DNA of 18,345 bases from JAJDIA01 sp031555145 (lineage in GTDB: Bacteria > Bacteroidota > Bacteroidia > Bacteroidales > Tannerellaceae), in NCBI GenBank assembly GCA_031555145.1, contig JAVBUR010000115.1, positions 1-18,345 on the forward strand, given 5' to 3'. Of this stretch, positions 1-6,951 are shown piece by piece. Positions within the stretch are counted from its first letter, which is position 1. The number at the start of each line of letters is the position of its first letter. The position numbers and the translations under genes were made by a program. A model generated the notes under the pieces. The model did not search any database and had not been told where the DNA came from. It was given only the letters and a program-made list of their open reading frames with translations.

Positions 1-20
1 AAAGACGATGGTGCCGTAAG

Positions 21-129
21 AGTTTCAGTAGGATGAAACTTTCAGTTTCATAGGGTGAAACAGACAGTTTCAATAGGTGAAACAGACAGTTTCAATAGGT
101 GAAACAAACAGTTTCATCCTAATGAAACT
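21..129. repeat. Tandem array of five short palindromes, 22-bp period
   Basis: Five dyads with arms AGTTTCA/TGAAAC(T) lie at 21-40, 44-61, 66-83, 88-105 and 110-129. The starts are spaced 23, 22, 22 and 22 bp. The outer two have perfect 7-bp arms and 6-nt centres; the inner three have 6-bp arms and 5-nt centres. Centres of units 1-4 read GTAGGA, TAGGG, ATAGG and ATAGG, while unit 5 reads TCCTAA, so the last unit is inverted relative to the others. Unit 1 matches the reverse complement of unit 5 at 19 of 20 positions, so the two ends could pair around the three inner hairpins. The array lies 63 bp beyond the stop of the ABC permease gene. Its role is unknown: a protein-binding array, a 3'-end RNA structure or a transcription stop are all possible. 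No T-tract follows on either strand. Confidence 0.9.
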
Positions 130-192
130 ATTGCTGGTAGCCGTGTCGTTGCAAAATAGCTTCAGATTCGGCCAGAATTGAAAACTTGCTTC

Positions 193-2562
193 TTATTCCG
201 ACTTCACGCTATCCGCCGGATTATCCGTGGCGGCACGGTAGCAGTTGATGCTGACGGCGGCGAGGATGATGAGCCAAACAGTGATACCGCAGACGGCAAA
301 CCAGATAGGCGAAAGCGATACCTTCTCGGCAAAGCCTTTCATCCATTCCAGCAGGGAGAGGTAACCCAGCAGGCCCCCCAAGATCACGGCCGGGATAGCC
401 ATGCGGGAGATATCCGTCAGGAAGAGGCGTTCGATATTGGCAATCGTGGCGCCGTTGACCTTACGGATGGCTACTTCCTTACGGCGGCGGCTCATCTCGT
501 CGTTGGTATATCCGATCAGTCCGATAAGGCAGATCAAGAGCGTAACCAATCCTCCGAGCATCACCTGGTCGCGAAACTGGCGGGAGCCGCTATACAGCTT
601 TACCATTTCACCGGCGAGGGAATAGACATGGACATCCTTATCCGGCAGCAGGCGCGTCACCAGGTCGGCCATCTTCTGCATGGCTTCGGGCGTATAGGTA
701 TGGAACTTAGCCAGGATGATCGGGCGGGGTGTATGCCGGTAGAACGTCACCGTAGGACTAGTATTGGGCGAAGCGGCAGAGCCGACGCGGTAGTCTTCAT
801 ACACACCACAGATGGTGAACGAATTTCCGCTCTGTCCGGTGACAGTCACTGTCTTGCCTATCACACCGTCTGTCCAGCCGGTATACTGCAGGATCTTATC
901 GACAAAGCTGCGGCTCACCATCAGCTGATCGGTCGGTGCCCCGGCGCCTTCGCGGAACGAACTACCATCGATCACTTTAACATCCATAAACCGGAAGAAA
1001 CCGTCGCCCACCTGACCCCGGTCGGCGATATTGAACAACTCCCTGTCATCGCCCGGTAAGCCGATATTGTTGCCGCCATATCCCTGGATCGGGAGGGCGG
1101 AAGTGGTGGTCACTTCTTTTACTTCAGCCATGCGGCCTACTTCGTCAACTATCTTCTGCCGCATCTCGGCATCGACGCCCGACAGTTCGCAATACACTAC
1201 GTTCTCGTACGAATAGCCCGGGTCGTCGTTCACCATGAAATTATATTGCTTGACGATAAACAGCAACAACGTGGTAAAAAAAGCCGCAGCGACAAACTGG
1301 ACGAACAGGAATCCCAGTTTCCAGAAACGGCGCGTTTCCGTAAAGCGGCGGAAAGCAACAGCCACCGGCACACGGGAGAAGAGGTAGCCCGGTATCAGTC
1401 CCGACAGCAGGAAGACACCCAGGCACACCGCCAGCAACAAGACACTGCTATGGCTGGAGAACAACACGCTGACATCCGTATTGAGCAAGTCGGCAATTAC
1501 CCCCCGGAAGGCCAGTACCAGCAAACCGGCAATCACAATAGAGATCAACAGGTCGACCAGTGTCTCCAGCAACATACGGTTGCGGATATTCCCGGCCGAA
1601 GCGCCGTAGCATTTATAAACGGCCATCTCACGGGAACGGTTCACGAGCGAAGAGATCACAATCAGTACATAGTTCATTACGGCCGTAAACAGCAGGGCGA
1701 AAGCCAGCAGCGAGAGCAACAGCACCGTGCGGCGTGTCTCGGGACTGTTGGCGTATACTTCTTTCAGTTGGAAGAAGCTGTAGTCGATCGACATACCGAC
1801 TTCTTTCAGATAATCCAGCGGAAGGTATTTTTCCTTCATCAGTTGGACCTGCGGATCAAACGTTTTCGGATCGGCACCGGGGCGAACTTTGACATAAGAG
1901 GAATACCGTTCGTTACCCAGCCAGTTCATTGATCCATCGCCCATAAAGTTGCCGATGGAATTGAGTGAGATCGTCATGGTATAGCTCAGGTGCGAGTTCT
2001 TAGGCAGGTCTTCAAAAACACCGCCGACGGTCAGTGTAAGGCCGGGCGCCTGGTCGAAGGTAAACGTTTGCCCTACGGCCTTATCCACGCCTCCCATATT
2101 CTCCGCCACCGAGCGGGCCACCATGGCATACATCGGGCGTGTCAGTACTTCGTGCGGATCGCCGACCAGTATCCGGGTCGGAAACATATCAAACAGGCAG
2201 GAGTCAGCCAGGACGGGATAACTGCTGATCTTTTTACGGTCGACCGTGTAGAACACACCGCCGAAGTTCATGCCTGTATAACGCGTTGACAGTTCAACGT
2301 CAGGAATCATTTCTTTCATACCTACCACGACGCCACCGCTGATATGGTCGATATCGTCCCAGTTTTTGTCGGGCGTTACATAACTCACCCGCACCTGATA
2401 GATTCGTTCCTTGTCGGGGTAGAAGTCGTCGTACGACTGTTCGAAGTACACCTTCGCAATCAGTACCAAACCCATGGCCAGGCCTACGCCGAGCGCCAAT
2501 ATCTTGAAAATGTTGTTCTTGCCCTTCTTCAAGTAGGAACGGAATATGTTATTCAGTATCAT
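193..2562 (-). CDS. ABC transporter permease, MacB/FtsX type
   Basis: This 789-residue inner-membrane protein has the two-half layout common in Bacteroidetes. Each half has one leading membrane segment, a MacB-like periplasmic core and an FtsX-like membrane bundle. TM1 is at about residues 18-36, followed by a periplasmic domain opening with SYDDFYPDKERIYQV (about 43-57). The first FtsX bundle starts near 278 and contains the typical cytoplasmic stretch NRSREMAVYKCYGAS. The second half repeats this with SRRRKEVAIRKVNGAT near the C-terminus. There is no nucleotide-binding domain, so a separate ATPase is needed and none is in the window. By family it would drive export of a small molecule, peptide or lipid-like substrate through the adaptor and TolC channel encoded just upstream. 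The 125-bp gap before it is longer than elsewhere in this operon; I saw no clear promoter there. Substrate unknown. Confidence 0.9.
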   Translation of the reverse strand: MILNNIFRSYLKKGKNNIFKILALGVGLAMGLVLIAKVYFEQSYDDFYPDKERIYQVRVSYVTPDKNWDDIDHISGGVVVGMKEMIPDVELSTRYTGMNFGGVFYTVDRKKISSYPVLADSCLFDMFPTRILVGDPHEVLTRPMYAMVARSVAENMGGVDKAVGQTFTFDQAPGLTLTVGGVFEDLPKNSHLSYTMTISLNSIGNFMGDGSMNWLGNERYSSYVKVRPGADPKTFDPQVQLMKEKYLPLDYLKEVGMSIDYSFFQLKEVYANSPETRRTVLLLSLLAFALLFTAVMNYVLIVISSLVNRSREMAVYKCYGASAGNIRNRMLLETLVDLLISIVIAGLLVLAFRGVIADLLNTDVSVLFSSHSSVLLLAVCLGVFLLSGLIPGYLFSRVPVAVAFRRFTETRRFWKLGFLFVQFVAAAFFTTLLLFIVKQYNFMVNDDPGYSYENVVYCELSGVDAEMRQKIVDEVGRMAEVKEVTTTSALPIQGYGGNNIGLPGDDRELFNIADRGQVGDGFFRFMDVKVIDGSSFREGAGAPTDQLMVSRSFVDKILQYTGWTDGVIGKTVTVTGQSGNSFTICGVYEDYRVGSAASPNTSPTVTFYRHTPRPIILAKFHTYTPEAMQKMADLVTRLLPDKDVHVYSLAGEMVKLYSGSRQFRDQVMLGGLVTLLICLIGLIGYTNDEMSRRRKEVAIRKVNGATIANIERLFLTDISRMAIPAVILGGLLGYLSLLEWMKGFAEKVSLSPIWFAVCGITVWLIILAAVSINCYRAATDNPADSVKSE

Positions 2563-2687
2563 GATACGTATATTTTAAATGATGATTATACCAGACTATG
2601 TTATTATATGAGACTAAGATTATTTGTAGTGATCCGTATGTAAGTAGTATGCACACCTGCTGACTTTTGACACTGACTTTCTATTTA

Positions 2688-3938
2688 TTATTCCAAAACA
2701 AGGACTTCGTTGTCCTTATATGTTTCGTAGCTGGAGACGATCACGCGTTCGCCGGCTTCGAGCCCTTCCAGCACTTCGTAGTACTGCGGGTTCTGGCGGC
2801 CGATTCGGATTTGGCGGCGATGAGCTTTCTTACCGTCTTTGTCGAGGACGAAGATCCAGCTGCCTCCCGTATATTGGAAGAAGGTACCCTTCGGGATCAG
2901 AATGCCATCGGTAGGCAAGCCCAGTTCGAGGTTGATGTAGTAGGTCTGCCCACTGCGGATATTGTCGGGACGCTCGCCGGTGAAAACAAGATCGGTACGA
3001 AACTTACCCGAACGTACTTCGGGATATACTTTCTGCACACGGAGGCCGAAATTGGCACCCTGGCGTTCGAACGTAGCGTTCAGTCCCTGGCGTACGCGGT
3101 CGATATAATGTTCGTCGATCATCGCTTCGATCTTATAATCGGAAAGGTCGTTGATCTGGCCGATCTTCTGTCCGGGCGAGAGGCTTTGTCCGAGGACGAC
3201 GTCCAGCAATCCCAGTTCGCCGTCGATCTGCGAACGGATATCGAGGTTGGCTTTCCGTTTACGGATCAACAGGACGTTCTCACGCATGTTGGCCAGGTTT
3301 TCTTCCATCTGCTCGGTTTGCAGGGAGCGGTAGATGGAATCCTGACGGAGGCGCTCGGTGATAAGGGCGTGCTTGCGGGTCGTGAGGTCGTAGTCTTCCT
3401 TAGCCTGGAGGTATTCTTCACGGGCGATAAGGTTTTCTTTATACAGTTTCTCCTGCTGTTCATAGGCACGGCGCTTACGGGTCATGTCGAGGTCGAGTTG
3501 GAGCTTCTCACTCTGGTTGTTGAGCTTTTCCTGTTCCATCGTCACCTGGGTGTTACGGAGGAAGTTCTGTTTCTCGGCCAGGTTGGCTTCGGCGTCGAGG
3601 ATCTGCAGGTCGAGGTTGGAGTTCGAGAGACGTACGATCACATCGCCGCGCTTTACCTGCGAGCCTTCTTCCACAACCCTTTCTTCCACGATACCGCCTT
3701 CCTGCGGACTGAGCTGCACCACGGTGATGGGTTGCACCTGTCCGTCGAAACGGGCAAAGTCGTTGAACGGCCCGGCTGTCACGTTGCCGATACTCACGCC
3801 CCGTGCATCCACACGTAGCGTCGATGAGTGATCACCAAATATGATCCATCCCAGCAATACCAGAAATAACACGCCTCCGGCGACATACGGATAATGCTTC
3901 TTCTGTAGTCCTTTCTTTTTCTTTAATTGAATATCCAT
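2688..3938 (-). CDS. HlyD/MacA-type periplasmic adaptor (membrane fusion protein)
   Basis: This 416-residue adaptor would bridge the inner-membrane transporter and the outer-membrane channel of a tripartite pump. A short basic N-terminus is followed by one membrane anchor at about residues 16-35. Next comes a lipoyl-like half motif (about 66-108, with VVEEGSQVKRGDVIVRL), then a long charged alpha-helical hairpin (about 110-250, rich in K, E, Q and R). The second lipoyl half follows, then a beta-barrel and a membrane-proximal domain ending near EGLEAGERVIVSSYETYKDN. There is no lipobox, so it is anchored by the membrane helix. It sits 63 bp after the tolC-like gene and before the MacB-like permease, which favours an ABC (MacA-like) partner over an RND partner. 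It is presumably transcribed with the tolC-like gene from the sigma-54 promoter at 5373-5389. Confidence 0.93.
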   Translation of the reverse strand: MDIQLKKKKGLQKKHYPYVAGGVLFLVLLGWIIFGDHSSTLRVDARGVSIGNVTAGPFNDFARFDGQVQPITVVQLSPQEGGIVEERVVEEGSQVKRGDVIVRLSNSNLDLQILDAEANLAEKQNFLRNTQVTMEQEKLNNQSEKLQLDLDMTRKRRAYEQQEKLYKENLIAREEYLQAKEDYDLTTRKHALITERLRQDSIYRSLQTEQMEENLANMRENVLLIRKRKANLDIRSQIDGELGLLDVVLGQSLSPGQKIGQINDLSDYKIEAMIDEHYIDRVRQGLNATFERQGANFGLRVQKVYPEVRSGKFRTDLVFTGERPDNIRSGQTYYINLELGLPTDGILIPKGTFFQYTGGSWIFVLDKDGKKAHRRQIRIGRQNPQYYEVLEGLEAGERVIVSSYETYKDNEVLVLE

Positions 3939-4001
3939 GGTTGTTGTTTTTATATTTCCTGTTTATTGATTCCTTATTCTCTACTCACTGCTATATGTCC
4001 G

Positions 4002-5345
4002 TTACTCAGTTCTTACCAGCGGTTCTCCCTTATAGTAGGCCACCTGTTTGGCTTTGAGCAGGTACATCAACCGGCGTTGCAGCAGGTTGGCTTTCGACTG
4101 GATGAGGGTGTTCGACGAGGTTTGGAGGTCGATGGGCGACATCAGTCCTTCTTCGTATTTGCGGAGGGTGACCTGGTAGGCGAGTTGGTCGGCAGCCAAT
4201 TTCTTTTCCATCTGGATGCTTTCCTTGGCAAAACCGTCGCGGTCGGCCACCGACTGTTCGATAGCAGTCTGCAACTGGCGGAGCGTTTCGTTCTGTTGTT
4301 CGGCGGCAATGCGCATATTGTTGCGGGCACGACGGATGTTCGTATATGTATAGAAACCGTCGAACAGCGGGAGGCTCAGGTTGATGGAGATATATTCACC
4401 CCGGTTGTTCTTAAACTGGTTGTTGAACGACATCGGTGCCGTTTCAGCTTTCAGGTTTTCATAATAGCTGGTATAGACACCGGCTGAAAGGGAAATAGAG
4501 GGAAACAGTTTTCCTTTCTCTATCAGGTACTGCATCTTGGACGCTTTCAACTTATATTCAGCCTGGAGGGCGGTAGGATTGTTACCCTGGGCAAAGTCGT
4601 AGATATCATCTACCGATTCGGCCGGCATCAGGTAGTCGATAGCCACAGCGGTGGTATCCACCGGCAGGCTGTCGCTATACGGATAGTTCATGTATTCCTT
4701 CAACTTGAGCACGGCGGTGGTGAGGAGGTTTTGCTGATGGGTCAACGTATAGTCGCCTTCAGCCACCTGAGCTTCGATCTGTACCACGTCGGCCCGGCCT
4801 TTGAGGCCAAGTTCTTCCTGACGCTTTATTTTATATAAGGTACGATTGCTCTCGGCCAGTTTTTCTTCGGAAAAGCGGACGGTGCCCATGTAATAGACTA
4901 CGTTAGCGTAGGCCTCCATCACGTTTAATGCCAGGTCGTCTTTTGTCTTCTGGACGTCGTTCAGACCGCGTTGGCGGTTTGACTTGGCCATGCGCCATTG
5001 GTTCACTAACTGTCCGCCACGGAAGATCGGCAGACGGGTATACCCTTCGTAATAGTTATTCAGGGTCGTAGTGTTGATATAGGTATTCGTTTCCGGGTCG
5101 ACCGCACGTCCGAAATTATACTGGAGGGACGTCCCGGCGTTGAGTGTCGGCAGGAACGACCCGATGGCGTTGGTATATTCGGCCTTATACGTATCGTACG
5201 AATAGGCCGCCTGCCGCACCGCCGGGCTATTCGCCAGCGCATATACCATGCAATCCTGCATGCTCCACACCTCCCCCTGTTCCTGTGCCAGGGAAACACC
5301 GCCCAAAGCCACGGCAAAAACTGTTGTCAGAACGATCTTCTTCAT
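4002..5345 (-). CDS. TolC-family outer membrane efflux protein
   Basis: The 447-residue product has a cleavable signal peptide (MKKIVLTTVFAVALGGVSLA, likely cut after residue 20). It also has the two outer-membrane-efflux repeats typical of TolC-like channels, including MQDCMVYALANSPAVRQA near the start and the closing helix KYEEGLMSPIDLQTSSNTL near the C-terminus. A trimer would form the outer-membrane and periplasmic tunnel of the pump. It is the first gene of the minus-strand efflux operon. The ATG at 5345 lies about 17 nt downstream of the start site predicted from the sigma-54 element, so the 5' leader would be very short. Having the channel gene first in the operon, next to a divergent two-component system, suggests a dedicated rather than shared outer-membrane channel. 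Confidence 0.94.
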   Translation of the reverse strand: MKKIVLTTVFAVALGGVSLAQEQGEVWSMQDCMVYALANSPAVRQAAYSYDTYKAEYTNAIGSFLPTLNAGTSLQYNFGRAVDPETNTYINTTTLNNYYEGYTRLPIFRGGQLVNQWRMAKSNRQRGLNDVQKTKDDLALNVMEAYANVVYYMGTVRFSEEKLAESNRTLYKIKRQEELGLKGRADVVQIEAQVAEGDYTLTHQQNLLTTAVLKLKEYMNYPYSDSLPVDTTAVAIDYLMPAESVDDIYDFAQGNNPTALQAEYKLKASKMQYLIEKGKLFPSISLSAGVYTSYYENLKAETAPMSFNNQFKNNRGEYISINLSLPLFDGFYTYTNIRRARNNMRIAAEQQNETLRQLQTAIEQSVADRDGFAKESIQMEKKLAADQLAYQVTLRKYEEGLMSPIDLQTSSNTLIQSKANLLQRRLMYLLKAKQVAYYKGEPLVRTE

Positions 5346-5372
5346 GATTAGCTATTTTTCTACCTTTCTAAA

Positions 5373-5389
5373 TACAAAGCCCGTGCCAA
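5373..5389 (-). promoter_or_regulatory. Sigma-54 (-24/-12) promoter for the efflux operon
   Basis: On the minus strand the sequence reads TTGGCACG, then GGCT, then TTGTA. This matches the RpoN consensus YTGGCACG-N4-TTGCW except for T in place of the C of the -12 GC. The GG and the G of the -12 element are separated by exactly 10 nt, the required spacing. Predicted transcription start is near 5362, with the tolC-like ATG at 5345. The divergent gene encodes an NtrC-type activator and two dyads lie at activator-binding distance, which supports this call. Confidence 0.8.
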
Positions 5390-5442
5390 AACATCTAATC
5401 ACATCAACAACAAATAATTAACAAAATCATCCTTTCACTCTT

Positions 5443-5461
5443 GTGTCAAAAAATTAGACAC
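5443..5461. promoter_or_regulatory. Promoter-proximal upstream activator site (dyad)
   Basis: GTGTC-N9-GACAC is a perfect 5-bp-arm inverted repeat with an A/T-only centre. Its centre is at 5452, about 90 bp upstream of the predicted sigma-54 start site. The form and distance fit an enhancer site for an NtrC-family dimer; the divergently encoded regulator is the obvious candidate. This assignment is inferred. Confidence 0.7.
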
Positions 5462-5463
5462 TC

Positions 5464-5482
5464 GTGTAAAAGATTTTGACAC
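5464..5482. promoter_or_regulatory. Promoter-distal upstream activator site (dyad)
   Basis: GTGTA-N9-GACAC is a 19-bp imperfect copy of the neighbouring dyad (GTGT...ACAC arms, A/T-rich centre). Its centre at 5473 is 21 bp, or two helical turns, from the first. Two in-phase sites would suit cooperative loading of an NtrC-type hexamer. The site lies about 111 bp upstream of the predicted efflux-operon start and just over 90 bp upstream of the regulator operon's predicted start. Confidence 0.65.
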
Positions 5483-5510
5483 TTACAGAGCCCTTCCCAT
5501 TGCCCTTCAT

Positions 5511-5530
5511 CTTGATTTATTTGTATCAAG
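5511..5530. promoter_or_regulatory. CTTGAT-N8-ATCAAG dyad upstream of the regulator operon
   Basis: This is a perfect 6-bp inverted repeat with an 8-nt centre. It sits about 25 bp upstream of the -7 box at 5556-5563, so it covers the zone where a -33 element or an operator would lie. It differs in sequence from the two GTGT...ACAC dyads. The binding factor is unknown and it could be chance. Confidence 0.35.
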
Positions 5531-5555
5531 TGAACTGGAATCTCAAACGAAAAAG

Positions 5556-5563
5556 TACCTTTG
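5556..5563 (+). promoter_or_regulatory. Bacteroidetes-type -7 box for the regulator-kinase operon
   Basis: TACCTTTG matches the TAnnTTTG -7 consensus of the Bacteroidetes primary sigma factor. It is flanked by a small GTAC...GTAC inverted repeat (5555-5566). No good TTTG -33 box is at the usual 19-21 bp distance; the nearest, at 5520-5523, is 32 bp away. Predicted start near 5570, about 20 nt before the regulator ATG. Confidence 0.6.
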
Positions 5564-5590
5564 TACCATTGATCAGCTAAATAACGACTT

Positions 5591-6946
5591 ATGGCAAAAC
5601 AAGGAACCATACTGGTGGTGGATGATAACAAGGCCATCCTGACGGCCGTACAGATGCTGCTGGGAAGCTGTTTTGAGAAGGTGCTCACCATTGCCACGCC
5701 CAACCAGATCAAGACGATGCTGCGCGACGAAAAGATAGACGTGGTACTGCTTGACATGAACTTCAGCGCCGGTATCAACAGCGGCAACGAAGGGCTGTTC
5801 TGGCTGGCGGAGATCAAGAAAGACCACCCTGCCCTACCCGTCGTGCTTTTCACGGCCTATGCCGATATCGACCTCGCCGTACGCGGGATCAAGGAAGGAG
5901 CCGCCGACTTCATCGTCAAACCCTGGGATAATACCCGCCTGATCGAAACACTCCAAACGGCGTATACCACCAGTACGGGCACAACGAAAGGAGGCAAAGG
6001 CGCTGCCAAGCAAGTCGTATCCAAAGAAAGCGGTATGTTCTGGGGCGAAAGCGCCGTCATGCAACAACTGCGGATGCTGGTCGACAAGGTCGCACGCACT
6101 GACGCCAACATCCTGATAACCGGTGAGAACGGCACAGGGAAGGAAATGCTGACGCGCGAGATCCACCTCCAGTCAAACCGCAGAAACGGCCCGATGGTAG
6201 CCGTGGATATGGGCGCCATTACAGAGACACTGTTTGAAAGCGAGCTGTTCGGGCACGTCAAAGGAGCCTTTACCGATGCCCGCGCCGACCGTCCGGGAAA
6301 GTTCGAAGCGGCCGACAACGGTACGCTTTTTCTCGATGAAATCGGCAATTTATCCTACCACCTGCAAGCCAAACTGCTGACGGCTATCCAACAACGTAGC
6401 ATCATCCGCGTGGGAAGCAATACGCCCATCCCGGTCAATATCCGCCTCGTATCGGCCACGAACCGCGACCTGTTAGAGATGGTACACAAGGAAATTTTCC
6501 GCGAAGACCTTCTCTACCGTATCAATACGATCCATATCAAGATACCTTCGCTCAGGGAACGGCCGGAAGACATCGTTCCCCTGTCGAACATCTTCCTCTC
6601 GAAGTATGCCAATATCTATGGCAAATCAGCCCTAAAGCTCAGCGTCGATGCCGAAGAAAAACTGAAAACCCAACCCTGGTACGGTAATATCCGCGAACTG
6701 GAGCATACGATCGAAAAGGCAGTCATCATCTGCGATGCCCATACCTTACAGGGCGACGACTTCGACTTCCCGCAGAAACGCGAGTCGGCAGTACAGTCGA
6801 AAGAAGCGACCACCCTCGAAGAGATGGAATACAACATGATCAAGACGGCGATGGAAAAGCATGGCGGTAACCTCTCGCTCGTAGCTAACCAGTTGGGGAT
6901 TTCCCGGCAGACGTTGTACAATAAAATCAAACGATACGAACTCTGA
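5591..6946 (+). CDS. NtrC-family sigma-54-dependent response regulator
   Basis: This 451-residue regulator has three parts. The receiver domain (1-125) has acidic residues D11/D12, phospho-acceptor D55, T88 and K110. The AAA+ sigma-54 activation domain (about 150-380) has Walker A GENGTGKE (178-185), a sigma-54 contact loop GAFTDA (225-230, usually GAFTGA, threonine kept), Walker B LFLDEIG (246-252) and LLYRIN (307-312). A C-terminal Fis-type helix-turn-helix follows (about 424-451, LVANQLGISRQTLYNKIKRY). Phosphorylated by the kinase encoded 5 bp downstream, it should form a hexamer and open sigma-54 promoters. The likely target is the divergent efflux operon, whose promoter has a -24/-12 element and paired dyads. 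The signal is unknown. Many Bacteroidetes genomes carry several such regulators, so no specific gene name is assigned. Confidence 0.95.
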   Translation: MAKQGTILVVDDNKAILTAVQMLLGSCFEKVLTIATPNQIKTMLRDEKIDVVLLDMNFSAGINSGNEGLFWLAEIKKDHPALPVVLFTAYADIDLAVRGIKEGAADFIVKPWDNTRLIETLQTAYTTSTGTTKGGKGAAKQVVSKESGMFWGESAVMQQLRMLVDKVARTDANILITGENGTGKEMLTREIHLQSNRRNGPMVAVDMGAITETLFESELFGHVKGAFTDARADRPGKFEAADNGTLFLDEIGNLSYHLQAKLLTAIQQRSIIRVGSNTPIPVNIRLVSATNRDLLEMVHKEIFREDLLYRINTIHIKIPSLRERPEDIVPLSNIFLSKYANIYGKSALKLSVDAEEKLKTQPWYGNIRELEHTIEKAVIICDAHTLQGDDFDFPQKRESAVQSKEATTLEEMEYNMIKTAMEKHGGNLSLVANQLGISRQTLYNKIKRYEL

Positions 6947-6951
6947 CCCGC

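Noticed and set aside
2..19. Possible 3' end of a plus-strand gene (frame ending in TAA at 17-19)
   Set aside because: Only five codons are visible; nothing distinguishes this from chance.
21..129. CRISPR array at the left edge
   Set aside because: The repeats are 18-20 bp palindromes separated by only 3-4 nt, with no unique spacers of 25-40 bp and no cas genes.
178..1059. 293-codon open frame on the plus strand
   Set aside because: It is antisense to the end of the ABC permease gene, with low-complexity, His/Asp/Gly-rich composition and no domain.
2667..3818. 383-codon open frame on the plus strand
   Set aside because: It is antisense to the adaptor gene, whose sequence is clearly HlyD-like. 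The plus-strand product (rich in VFVEDED/FLFHRHL strings) resembles nothing and arises from the GC-biased third positions of the real gene.
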